DNA from: Solibacteraceae bacterium
GTDB lineage: Bacteria > Acidobacteriota > Terriglobia > Bryobacterales > Bryobacteraceae
Direction of reading: 5' to 3'
DNA: 64,000 nt
Assembly: GCA_026984795.1 (NCBI GenBank)
Contig: JALSRK010000076.1
Location: 209,980-273,979 of the forward strand
The notes below the pieces were generated by a model. The model ran no database searches, was not told the DNA's origin, and saw nothing but the letters and a program-made list of their open reading frames with translations. The translations under genes and the position numbers were made by a program. Positions 41,980 to 49,403 of the stretch are shown here, piece after piece (position 1 is the first letter of the stretch; every line of letters begins with the position of its first letter).

Positions 41980-44202
41980 ATGGCTCCCGACTCGGCGCCA
42001 GCAGCCGTTCCGTACCACCCGCGGAGCGGGTCTGAGCCGAAAAGCATCGGCGAGCAGTACCGGGAGTTGGAACGACTCGTCCGCAAGCTTCGACCTCACG
42101 AGGACATCGGCGAGCTGCGGCGCGCCTACGAGTTTGCCGCCCGTCTGCACGAAGGGCAGACCCGCCTGTCCGGAGAGCCTTACCTGATCCACCCCCTGGC
42201 CGTGACGCGCATCCTGGCCGAGCGCCGGATGGACATGATCTGTTTGCAGACCGGCCTGCTGCACGACGTCGTCGAGGACACCGAAGTTAGGGTGGAGGAT
42301 CTCCGGCGAGAGTTCGGCGAAGACGTGGCCCGCTGTGTGGACGGGGTCACCAAGCTGTCGAAACTGGAGTTCCGCTCCCGGGAGCAGCGCCAGGCCGAGA
42401 CGATGCGGAAGATGCTGCTGGCGATGGTCAGCGACATCCGCGTGATCCTGGTGAAACTCGCCGACCGGCTGCACAACATGCGGACGCTGTCGTCGCTGCC
42501 GCCAGAGAGCCAGGAGCGGATCGCGCACGAGACGCTGGAGATTTACGCCCCGCTGGCCAATCGGCTCGGCATGGCAGTGATCCGGGGGGAGTTGGAGGAC
42601 CTTGCCTTCAGCTACCTCGAGCCGGAGGCCTACAGGGAGATTACGGAAGCGATCGAGACGAGGCGGAAAGCGAGCGAGTCCGTCCTGCAGGAGATCCAGG
42701 AAAAGCTGGAGAGGAAACTGGCCCGGGAAGGCATCCCGGCAAGGATCGAGGGCCGCATCAAGCGGGCCTACTCGGTGTACCAGAAGCTCAAGCGGCAGAA
42801 GATCACGATCGACGAGGTCTACGACCTGCTGGCTCTCCGCATTATCACAGACTCGGTAAAGAACTGCTATGCCGCTTTGGGGGTGATCCACAACGAGTGG
42901 CATCCGATTCCGGGGCGGATTAAAGACTTCATCGCGATTCCGCGTCCGAACCTCTATCAGTCCCTGCACACGTCGGTGATCGGACCCAGCGGCGTGGCGT
43001 TCGAGGTGCAGATCCGGACAGAGGAGATGCACCGGATCGCCGAGGAAGGCATCGCCGCACACTGGAAATACAAAGAAGGCCGCCGGGGGACCGCGCCGGA
43101 CGAACAGCAGATCGCGTGGCTGCGCCAGCTTGTTGAGTGGCAGCGTGAGATGCGCGACGCCACGGACTTCATGAGCACGCTGAAGGTGGACCTTTATCCG
43201 GAGGAGGTCTACGCCTTCACGCCGCGCGGCAAAGTGATCGCCCTGCCGCGGGGGGCGACGCCGATCGACTTTGCGTACGCAATTCACACCGAGGTCGGGC
43301 ACACCTGCGTAGGGGCCAAAGTAAACGGCCGGATCGTGCCGTTGCGCTACCACCTGAGGAACGGCGATGTCGTAGAGATCCTCACCCAGGCGGGGCACAA
43401 ACCGAGTAAAGACTGGCTGGCGGTGGTCAAGACCTCGCGGGCGCGGAACAAGATCAAGCACGTCATCAAGGCCGACGAGCGGACCAAGGCGATCGAGATC
43501 GGGCGCAAGATCCTCGAGCGGGAGGCGCGGCGTCGCGGCGTCTCTCTCGGACAAGTCGAAGTCGCCGAACTAGACCGGGTGGCGGGCGAATACGGGTGCG
43601 GCAGAGTGCAAGACCTCTACGCGGCCCTGGGTTACGGCCGCTTTTCGCCGCGCCAGGTGCTGGCCAAACTGTCCAGCGGCGAGGTAGTACGGGCAGCGGT
43701 ACCGGCGCGGGCAGAGACGCCGGCGCCGCGCCGGCAAGATGGCGGCGCCCCGCTGGTGATTGCGGTGAAGGGCTTCAGTGATCTAATGATCCACCGGCCG
43801 AAGTGCTGCAATCCGATCCCCGGCGAAGAGATCGTCGGCTACGTCACGCGGGGAAAAGGCGTAGCGGTGCATGCGGTTACCTGTCCCAATGTCCAGAGCC
43901 TGATGTACGACGCCGAACGGCGCATCGACGTGGAGTGGGCGAAAGCGACGACTGAGTCGTTTCCCGTGAAACTTGTCGTCTACACTGATGACCGCCCGGG
44001 AATCCTGAATGATCTCACCGGTATCCTGTCGCGGGAGAACACGAACATCCGGACGCTCGAGGCGCGTTCCGACGGGGGGCGCGGCGGAGCAACGGCGCTG
44101 ATCGAAATGACCATCGAGGTGCGCGACAAGAAGCAGTACCAACGGGTCGCCAGTGCGATGCGCAGGATTTCCGGGGTCCGGGACGTCGAGAGAGTCCAAT
44201 AG
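41980..44202 (+). CDS. rel: Bifunctional (p)ppGpp synthetase/hydrolase
   Basis: A 740-residue Rel/SpoT-type enzyme that makes and breaks the stringent-response alarmone. The HD hydrolase domain is intact, with H95-D96 in TGLLHDVVED and the LADRLHNMRTL motif. The synthetase domain (about 235-345) has GRIKDFIAIPRPNLYQSLHTSV, whose R-x-K-D loop is the form found in bifunctional enzymes. TGS (VYAFTPRGKVIALPRGATPIDFAYAIHTEVG), the zinc-finger-like region with CCNPIPG and CPN, and the C-terminal ACT domain (KLVVYTDDRPGILNDLTGILS) follow. ATG 41980 is preferred over a TTG two codons upstream. Confidence 0.96.
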   Translation: MAPDSAPAAVPYHPRSGSEPKSIGEQYRELERLVRKLRPHEDIGELRRAYEFAARLHEGQTRLSGEPYLIHPLAVTRILAERRMDMICLQTGLLHDVVEDTEVRVEDLRREFGEDVARCVDGVTKLSKLEFRSREQRQAETMRKMLLAMVSDIRVILVKLADRLHNMRTLSSLPPESQERIAHETLEIYAPLANRLGMAVIRGELEDLAFSYLEPEAYREITEAIETRRKASESVLQEIQEKLERKLAREGIPARIEGRIKRAYSVYQKLKRQKITIDEVYDLLALRIITDSVKNCYAALGVIHNEWHPIPGRIKDFIAIPRPNLYQSLHTSVIGPSGVAFEVQIRTEEMHRIAEEGIAAHWKYKEGRRGTAPDEQQIAWLRQLVEWQREMRDATDFMSTLKVDLYPEEVYAFTPRGKVIALPRGATPIDFAYAIHTEVGHTCVGAKVNGRIVPLRYHLRNGDVVEILTQAGHKPSKDWLAVVKTSRARNKIKHVIKADERTKAIEIGRKILEREARRRGVSLGQVEVAELDRVAGEYGCGRVQDLYAALGYGRFSPRQVLAKLSSGEVVRAAVPARAETPAPRRQDGGAPLVIAVKGFSDLMIHRPKCCNPIPGEEIVGYVTRGKGVAVHAVTCPNVQSLMYDAERRIDVEWAKATTESFPVKLVVYTDDRPGILNDLTGILSRENTNIRTLEARSDGGRGGATALIEMTIEVRDKKQYQRVASAMRRISGVRDVERVQ

Positions 44203-44225
44203 CGGAAGGCAGCCGGAGAAGCGAA

Positions 44226-44549
44226 ATGGCGAAGACCGACCCAGTACACATCAAGGTTTCGCGTTCCCGGGGCATAACGATCGAGTGGGGCGACGGCCTG
44301 CGGAGCGAGTACGGACTGGACTACCTGAGGGACCGCTGCCCGTGCGCCACGTGCACCGGGAGCCACGGCCCGGCGGCGGCCCAGAAAGAGGGCGACAATC
44401 CGCTGAAGCTGTTCCGCCCGGCGCTCAAGATTGAGTCTGTCGAACCGGTGGGAAACTACGCCTTACAGATCCGCTGGAACGACGGTCACGACACGGGCAT
44501 CTACACGTGGGAGTACCTGCGTTCCATCAGTCCTGACCAGCGCGGGTAG
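44226..44549 (+). CDS. DUF971 (gamma-BBH-like N-terminal) protein
   Basis: A 107-residue protein of the DUF971 group. The core is IKVSRSRGITIEWGDGLRSEYGLDYLRDRCPCATCTG, with the family's conserved LRxxCPCAxC, and IESVEPVGNYALQIRWNDGHDTGIYTWEYLRSI. This is the same fold as the N-terminal domain of gamma-butyrobetaine hydroxylases, probably iron- or zinc-binding, found near Mrp/ApbC proteins in some bacteria. It follows rel by 23 bases and is co-oriented, so may be in the same transcript. No known function. Confidence 0.9.
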   Translation: MAKTDPVHIKVSRSRGITIEWGDGLRSEYGLDYLRDRCPCATCTGSHGPAAAQKEGDNPLKLFRPALKIESVEPVGNYALQIRWNDGHDTGIYTWEYLRSISPDQRG

Positions 44550-44629
44550 GAACCCAGACTGGAGACGAGGCAACAAGACTTCCGCCACCAGCCCGGCCGA
44601 AGGGCTGGGGGACGCAAGCGAGCCGCGCG

Positions 44630-45883
44630 CTACAGCAGGCGGAAGTTGACTTCGATGGTGGCCGCCACCTTCACCGGCTTGCCGTTCAGATAGCCGGGAC
44701 GGAAGCGCCACTGTTTCACTGCCTCAATGGCCTTCTCGTCGAGCCCGAGACCGAGAGCGCGAACAACCTTCAGATCCCGCGGCCGGCCCTTCTCATCCAC
44801 GACGATGTAGAGGACGACGGTGCCTTGGTACTTGGCTTTGCGGGCTTCCTCGGAGTATTCCGGCTCGACCTTGTAGATCAATGTAGGCGCCGTGACTCCG
44901 CCGCCGATCCGGTAGACGCCGCCACCGACGCCGCCACCCTCGCCGGGGCCGTAGCCGCGCCCCTTGCCAGGGCCGACGCCCCCTCCGGAGCCCGAGCCGA
45001 TTCCCCCTCCAGAACCGGGGCCGTTCGAAGGTGGACCCTGGACACCAAGCGGGTCTCCCCACGCCATGATGTCTACGTCCGGCAGAGGAACTTCAGGAGG
45101 AACGACAATACTTGGGGCCATTACCAGCTTCGGAGCAGGGTTATGCACCACAGCGGCCGGCGGAGTGAACTGCTTGGTGGCCACTGGGGGCAGCTTACCC
45201 TTGCTGGCCGGAGTCGGGGAACGATCGCCACCGCCGCCGCCTCCACCCATCTGCTGCTTTTTCGGGGGCAGCTTAGGCACGTACGGGGCGATGTCGATCT
45301 CCGGAGAGACCAGCATCACGGCTTCCTTGGCCTGCTGCTGTTGCATCACGTGGGCGCCGGCAATGAACAGGATGCCCACTGCGCCCAGGTGAATGGCCAT
45401 CGACAATGCCGCTGCTCGTTTCCCGTGGCCCCCTGAGAAGCCCCACACGCCCTTGACTTGGACAGGCTTCGAGGTGACCTTCAGTGGCGGCTGCTTGCTC
45501 GGGAAGAAGACGTCCCGAATATTGTTGAAGAACTCTTCGTACCAGGGAATCTCCTCGCCGGTGTGAGCCAACCGGTTCAAGTGGTCACTGTCGACGACGA
45601 TGCCCGGCTTGAAATAGGAAGGCACCCCGGAGCGTTTCGATTCTCCCGCCAGCACACCAGAGTAGACGAAGATGCCGGCACGTACTTCTTTCGGAGCCAC
45701 CGGTCGGGAGGTGACTCGCAGCGGGGGCTCCGGTTTGGGGAAGAAATAGTCCCGGATGCCCTCGAAGAACGAGACGATCCACGGCTTCTGGTCGTCGAAC
45801 GGGAGCAGATGTTGCAGGTGCCGATCCTCGTCCGTCGCCTCAGTGTCTCGCCGGCGATCGAGGTTGTGCGTCTGTGCGGACAT
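44630..45883 (-). CDS. TonB-family protein with duplicated cytoplasmic motif
   Basis: A 417-residue protein. Residues 1-150 are cytoplasmic and contain two copies of a motif about 30 residues long: PWIVSFFEGIRDYFFPKPEP then PPLRVTSRPV (about 34-62) and PWYEEFFNNIRDVFFPSKQP then PPLKVTSKPV (about 113-141). One membrane helix follows (about 158-178). The periplasmic linker is Pro- and Gly-rich, including a run of eight Gly and the GSGGGIGSGSGGGVGPGKGR stretch. The TonB domain is at about 335-417 (PEYSEEARKAKYQGTVVLYIVVDEKG, WRFRPGYLNGKPV). The long N-terminal part is unusual; E. coli TonB has only a short cytoplasmic segment. No ExbB/D gene is adjacent. Confidence 0.9.
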   Translation of the reverse strand: MSAQTHNLDRRRDTEATDEDRHLQHLLPFDDQKPWIVSFFEGIRDYFFPKPEPPLRVTSRPVAPKEVRAGIFVYSGVLAGESKRSGVPSYFKPGIVVDSDHLNRLAHTGEEIPWYEEFFNNIRDVFFPSKQPPLKVTSKPVQVKGVWGFSGGHGKRAAALSMAIHLGAVGILFIAGAHVMQQQQAKEAVMLVSPEIDIAPYVPKLPPKKQQMGGGGGGGDRSPTPASKGKLPPVATKQFTPPAAVVHNPAPKLVMAPSIVVPPEVPLPDVDIMAWGDPLGVQGPPSNGPGSGGGIGSGSGGGVGPGKGRGYGPGEGGGVGGGVYRIGGGVTAPTLIYKVEPEYSEEARKAKYQGTVVLYIVVDEKGRPRDLKVVRALGLGLDEKAIEAVKQWRFRPGYLNGKPVKVAATIEVNFRLL

Positions 45884-45990
45884 GGTTGCTCTGCCCAGTG
45901 GCCGGCCCTCGCTGGAGGCAGCCGTCCTCTCCCTTTTAGGACGCTACCTGCATCCCAAGGGTTGCAGGAATCAATACTACTTCACCTAAC

Positions 45991-46018
45991 AGTCTACCAG
46001 CAATTGTAGCGGGTTCAA
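45991..46018 (-). promoter_or_regulatory. Candidate promoter of TonB-family gene
   Basis: On the minus strand TTGAAC (46013-46018), 16 bases, TAGACT (45991-45996), about 110 bases before the ATG. Both boxes match consensus at four of six positions. The 275-base gap 45884-46158 contains nothing else that I can support. Confidence 0.3.
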
Positions 46019-46158
46019 TCCACCGGCTCTAAGGGCTATGAATCCCGGAAAACTCCCCCTTCCACTCTACGGAATGCCCCGGGCGCCCCGCGACGGGCCG
46101 CGGCGAGGGCCTGGGCACGGGGCGATTGTGGCGCAACCGTCTCTTGCCGCCGGGCCTT

Positions 46159-46809
46159 TCACTTGTGACCGGATCTTCCCAACCCGAGAAATGCTTCCAT
46201 CGCCTCCCACACGGGCCCGATGGCGCCCAACAGGTCGTGGTTCGAATCGAAGACGCGAAGCGCCGCGCCGGGCGTTCGAAGTGTAAATTCTTGCGCTATC
46301 TCTACCGGAACCACTTCGTCACGCAAGCCATGGCAAACGAGGACCGGCTGTTTGACAGCCGGAAAACCTTCCCATTGCCGGGCATCTTCGTAGAACCTGT
46401 ATGCGAGCGGCTCCTCCCGGCCGGTAGCGTAATGGAAGAACCGGCGCGCGCCGGTGCGCCGCCATTCCTCGATGGCTTCCGGGCCGAGGAGCTCTTCCCA
46501 GCGCCGGGCCAACCCGAAGGCCGGCGCCAGCAGGACGAGACGGTCCACTTCCGGATGGCGCGAGGCGTAGAGAGCCGCCAGGTAGCCGCCGAGGCTCGAG
46601 CCGATCAGGACGGCCGGGTCTCCGTCCAGCGTCCGGCCGAGAATGTCGAGCTGGCCGGAGATGGTCGTCGAGCGGAAGTCCCCTCCCGTCAAGTCGGGCG
46701 TTTCCAGGCGGATCCCGTGCCGGCCGAGACGGCGGGCGAACGCGGCGGCCTTCCTCGAGCCCGGCGACGAGGCAAACCCGTGCAAGTAGACGAAACGCTG
46801 CTTCGTCAT
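46159..46809 (-). CDS. YqiA/YcfP-type alpha/beta-hydrolase
   Basis: A 216-residue small esterase-like protein. YLHGFASSPGSRKAAAFARRL at the start and the nucleophile elbow LIGSSLGGYLAALYAS (the catalytic Ser between Ser and Leu) are typical of the YqiA/YcfP group. The later acid is in LVCHGLRDEVVP and the base in VFDSNHDLLGA. It has no signal peptide and acts in the cytoplasm. The first four bases overlap the end of the upstream outer-membrane-type protein gene, so the genes are coupled. The reaction is not known beyond carboxylester hydrolysis in family members. Confidence 0.9.
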   Translation of the reverse strand: MTKQRFVYLHGFASSPGSRKAAAFARRLGRHGIRLETPDLTGGDFRSTTISGQLDILGRTLDGDPAVLIGSSLGGYLAALYASRHPEVDRLVLLAPAFGLARRWEELLGPEAIEEWRRTGARRFFHYATGREEPLAYRFYEDARQWEGFPAVKQPVLVCHGLRDEVVPVEIAQEFTLRTPGAALRVFDSNHDLLGAIGPVWEAMEAFLGLGRSGHK

Positions 46810-47729
46810 GGCGGTGGAGGCTTTCCGGCCGGGGGCGCGGCGGGTTCGGCCGCCGGGAACTGGATGACGGTCTCGGCGGCGAACATATGGTAGTCATCGT
46901 ACGTCGCCGTGTTCTCGACCAGCAGTTCGTCGTCGACGAGCTTGCGGTAGGTCACTTCAGCGGGCAGCAGGACGCCGAATCTCGACGGGACGTAATCGAC
47001 GCGGCCTTCGTGGACGGCGGTGTAGTCGCCTTGCGGCTGGGTGGTCCGGACGGTGATGCGCATCGGGAGGTAGTCGGAAGCACGCACCCAGAGCTCCCCT
47101 TCCAGTCTGGCGCGCACCGCCCGGCGGCCTTCGAAGATGGTAAACCCTTCGGGGCCCTCTTTCTGTTCGTAAGCCAGGACCAGGGCCGTCTCCTTGCGCA
47201 ACTGTTCGCGGCGGAGGATCCGGAAGCGGAAGCGGCCCAGGTTGGCGCGGCGGAACAAGAGGATCAGTTGTCCGAAGTCCGTGGCCGCCCCCCGGAGCCC
47301 GAGCTTCTCGAAGCGCTTGAGCATCCGCTTCTTGGCGCGGTCGTCTTTGTTGAGCAGCCCCAGGGTCAAGGTCTCGCGCGCTTTTCCGCTTTCGGTGACG
47401 CTCCGGCCGTCGACGGAGACCACCTGCCGGACCTCGAGCAGTGCGTCAGGGGCTTCTTTCAAAGCCGAGAAGCCGTATTCCGAGACGATTTCCCGCTTCT
47501 GAAACTTCGGCGCGGGCGGCTTGCGCGCCGCTTCTCCCACCCGGATGCGGAAGCGGCTGCGCTTCTTGCGGGCTTTCTGCCGGAGGGTCTCGCGGGCGAC
47601 GATGCGGGGGGCCGTCACGCGAAAGACTTCCGCTTCCTCCGAGACGCGCCGCAGGATCAAGCCGAGATCCTCGGCTGCGGGCATCGTTGCTGCCCAGAGA
47701 ACGAGCGCCGCGAGCGCCGCAGGCCGCAT
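46806..47729 (-). CDS. Exported protein of unknown function
   Basis: A 307-residue exported protein with a signal peptide (MRPAALAALVLWAATMPAA). A basic stretch (RQKARKKRSRFRIRVGEAARK) comes early in the mature protein. The C-terminal half looks like a LolA-type beta sheet: RARLEGELWVRASDYLPMRITVRTT, then YVPSRFGVLLPAEVTYRKLV. A proline-rich end (AAEPAAPPAGKPPPP) closes it. I chose the second in-frame ATG because the signal peptide starts there. Proteins of this shape are common in Acidobacteriota and lack a name. The stop overlaps the start of the next gene by four bases. Confidence 0.72.
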   Translation of the reverse strand: MRPAALAALVLWAATMPAAEDLGLILRRVSEEAEVFRVTAPRIVARETLRQKARKKRSRFRIRVGEAARKPPAPKFQKREIVSEYGFSALKEAPDALLEVRQVVSVDGRSVTESGKARETLTLGLLNKDDRAKKRMLKRFEKLGLRGAATDFGQLILLFRRANLGRFRFRILRREQLRKETALVLAYEQKEGPEGFTIFEGRRAVRARLEGELWVRASDYLPMRITVRTTQPQGDYTAVHEGRVDYVPSRFGVLLPAEVTYRKLVDDELLVENTATYDDYHMFAAETVIQFPAAEPAAPPAGKPPPP

Positions 47730-47786
47730 ACCTAACAGTGTCGCCGCCCCCGGCCGGGCGCACAAGCCGGCGCCCGGCGGCCTCCC

Positions 47787-48494
47787 TCAGACGAGTTGGG
47801 GCAGGACCTCGCCCGCCTTGCCCCGGAAGCTCTTGTCTACGATGCCGGAGTAGGGCGTCGCCTCGAGGTTCACCTCGATCACCTTGGCTCCGGCCTGCTT
47901 GGCGAGCGGGATCAGGCCCGCGGCCGGATACACGACGGCCGAGGTTCCCACGATGAGAGCCACCTCCGCCGCCGACATGGCCTCCTCGGCGGTCTGCCAG
48001 GCCTCCGGCGGCAGCGGCTCGCCGAACCAGACAACGGCCGGACGGAGCAGTCCGCCGCACTCACACCGGGGCGGCAGTTCCGGGAAAGACGTGCGTCCGT
48101 CCCACGTTTCCCTCCCGCAGGCCGTGCAGCGGACCACCCAAAGGTCGCCGTGCAACTTGCAGATGTTGCGGCTGCCGGCCCGGTCGTGCAGCCCATCCAC
48201 GTTCTGCGTGACCAGGGTGAACTGCGGCGTGCGCTCTTCGAGCTCGACCAGGGCCCGATGGCCCGCGCTGGGTTGGGCCTTGCTGATGAGCTTGCGCCGC
48301 CAGACGTACCATTCCCAGACTGTCTTGGGGTCGCGGGCGAAGGCCTCCGGCGTGGCCAGGTCTTCCGGCCGGTACTGCCGCCAAAGGCCGCCGGCGCCGC
48401 GGAAGGTAGGGACGCCGGATTCGGCGGAGATGCCGGCGCCGGTGAGCACGGCGATGCGGGAGGCTTCTTCCAGCCAGCGGCGCGCTTCTTCCAT
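47787..48494 (-). CDS. cobB: NAD-dependent protein deacylase, class III sirtuin
   Basis: A 235-residue sirtuin removing acyl groups from lysines while consuming NAD. The NAD site is VLTGAGISAESGVPTFRG, TQNVDGLHDRAG holds the Asn-Val-Asp, and H115 (KLHGD) is the catalytic base. The zinc ribbon is C123-x2-C126 and C144-x-C146. Y63 and R66 (WYVWRR) match the Tyr-x2-Arg that makes SIRT5/CobB proteins prefer succinyl and malonyl groups, so desuccinylation is likely. The first ATG of the reading frame lies 12 codons upstream; the second is preferred. Length fits the family. Confidence 0.94.
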   Translation of the reverse strand: MEEARRWLEEASRIAVLTGAGISAESGVPTFRGAGGLWRQYRPEDLATPEAFARDPKTVWEWYVWRRKLISKAQPSAGHRALVELEERTPQFTLVTQNVDGLHDRAGSRNICKLHGDLWVVRCTACGRETWDGRTSFPELPPRCECGGLLRPAVVWFGEPLPPEAWQTAEEAMSAAEVALIVGTSAVVYPAAGLIPLAKQAGAKVIEVNLEATPYSGIVDKSFRGKAGEVLPQLV

Positions 48495-48563
48495 CAAGAG
48501 CAGCTTCGCACCTCGCGGCAGTGGGTGCAAATCCGATTAGAATATCGGGAGAGTGGCCAGCCT

Positions 48564-48815
48564 GTGAGCGTCCGATGCAATCTCACTCTCCCCGAAGATC
48601 TTGCGGCGGAGTTGAAGGCGGCTGCGCGCCGTGAGGGTGTTTCGTTGGCGCGGTTCATCCGCCGGACGCTTGAGGAACGGTTGGACGCTCTTCGGAACGA
48701 GGAGACCTCCGACCCGCTGGCATGGCTGGATGGCCTCGCTGAGCTCGACGATACGGATCTGGCGGCTCGGGCCGACGACGTGCTCTATCGCGAGGACAGC
48801 CCCGGGCGATCCTGA
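48564..48815 (+). CDS. Ribbon-helix-helix (CopG-type) antitoxin-like protein, no toxin nearby
   Basis: An 83-residue protein. The N-terminal half is a ribbon-helix-helix: a strand in VSVRCNLTLPEDL, a helix AAELKAAARREGVSL, and a second helix ARFIRRTLEERLDAL. The acidic C-terminal tail, with WLDGLAELDDTDLAARADDVLY, resembles VapB-type antitoxins that neutralise a PIN toxin. Start is GTG; the ribosome site is weak. The neighbours on either side are on the opposite strand and are sirtuin and purE, and no PIN or other toxin is present. It may be a solitary regulator or an orphan of a lost pair. Confidence 0.7.
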   Translation: MSVRCNLTLPEDLAAELKAAARREGVSLARFIRRTLEERLDALRNEETSDPLAWLDGLAELDDTDLAARADDVLYREDSPGRS

Positions 48816-48856
48816 GACCCGGCGGTGGGCGCCGCTTCTGGTGGTGCTTGCTTCTC

Positions 48857-49351
48857 CTAGCCCAGCTCTTCGGAAAGGATCTTTTCCGCCTGTTCGCGGC
48901 GGTCGGCTTTGAGTTTGTCCCGCAGCTCGGGCCGGCTGTTGGCCAGGATCTGAACGGCGAGGATGGCGGCGTTGATCGCCCCATGCTTGCCGACGGCGAC
49001 GGTGGCGACGGGGATGCCGCGGGGCATCTGAACGGTGGCCAGCAAGGAGTCCAATCCGTCCATCAGTCCGCCTTTGAGCGGAACGCCGATCACCGGGAGC
49101 GTCGTGTGGGCGGCGACGGCTCCGGCCAGATGGGCGGCCATGCCGGCGGCGGCGACGATCACCTGGATGCCCCGCTCCTCGGCCGAGCGCACGAACTCCG
49201 CGGTCTCCGCCGGCGTGCGGTGGGCCGAGAGCACCCGGCATTCGCAGGCGACGCCGAAACGCGCCAGGGTGTCGCGGCAGTGTTGCATCGTCTCCCAGTC
49301 GGACTTGCTCCCCATCAGGACGGCGACGAGGGGCTGGTCGGAATCGCTCAT
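48857..49351 (-). CDS. purE: N5-carboxyaminoimidazole ribonucleotide mutase
   Basis: A 164-residue PurE, class I, which rearranges N5-CAIR to CAIR in purine synthesis. The fold is clear from VLMGSKSDWETM, the VLSAHRTPAETAEF loop with the catalytic His, and the IVAAAGMAAHLAGAVAAHTTLPVIGVPL block. The typical QMPRGIPVATVAV segment follows. A Glu/Lys-rich tail ends it. Ser-Asp in GSKSDW and the His match the active site of PurE class I. No purK or other pur gene is adjacent. The opposite-strand RHH gene ends 41 bases away. Confidence 0.96.
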   Translation of the reverse strand: MSDSDQPLVAVLMGSKSDWETMQHCRDTLARFGVACECRVLSAHRTPAETAEFVRSAEERGIQVIVAAAGMAAHLAGAVAAHTTLPVIGVPLKGGLMDGLDSLLATVQMPRGIPVATVAVGKHGAINAAILAVQILANSRPELRDKLKADRREQAEKILSEELG

Positions 49352-49403
49352 AGACTAACCACAGTAGACGCCATGGGCGGGTTGTGGCAACCGGCGCGGC
49401 CGG

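Noticed and set aside
41953..43554. Open frame of about 530 codons antisense to rel
   Set aside because: Shadow of the Rel gene; no domain, and rel is intact across this region.
46239..46248. GGTTCGAATC, like the T-arm of a tRNA
   Set aside because: It lies inside the YqiA-type gene, coding for FDSNHD on the minus strand with the catalytic His, and no acceptor or anticodon stem fits around it.
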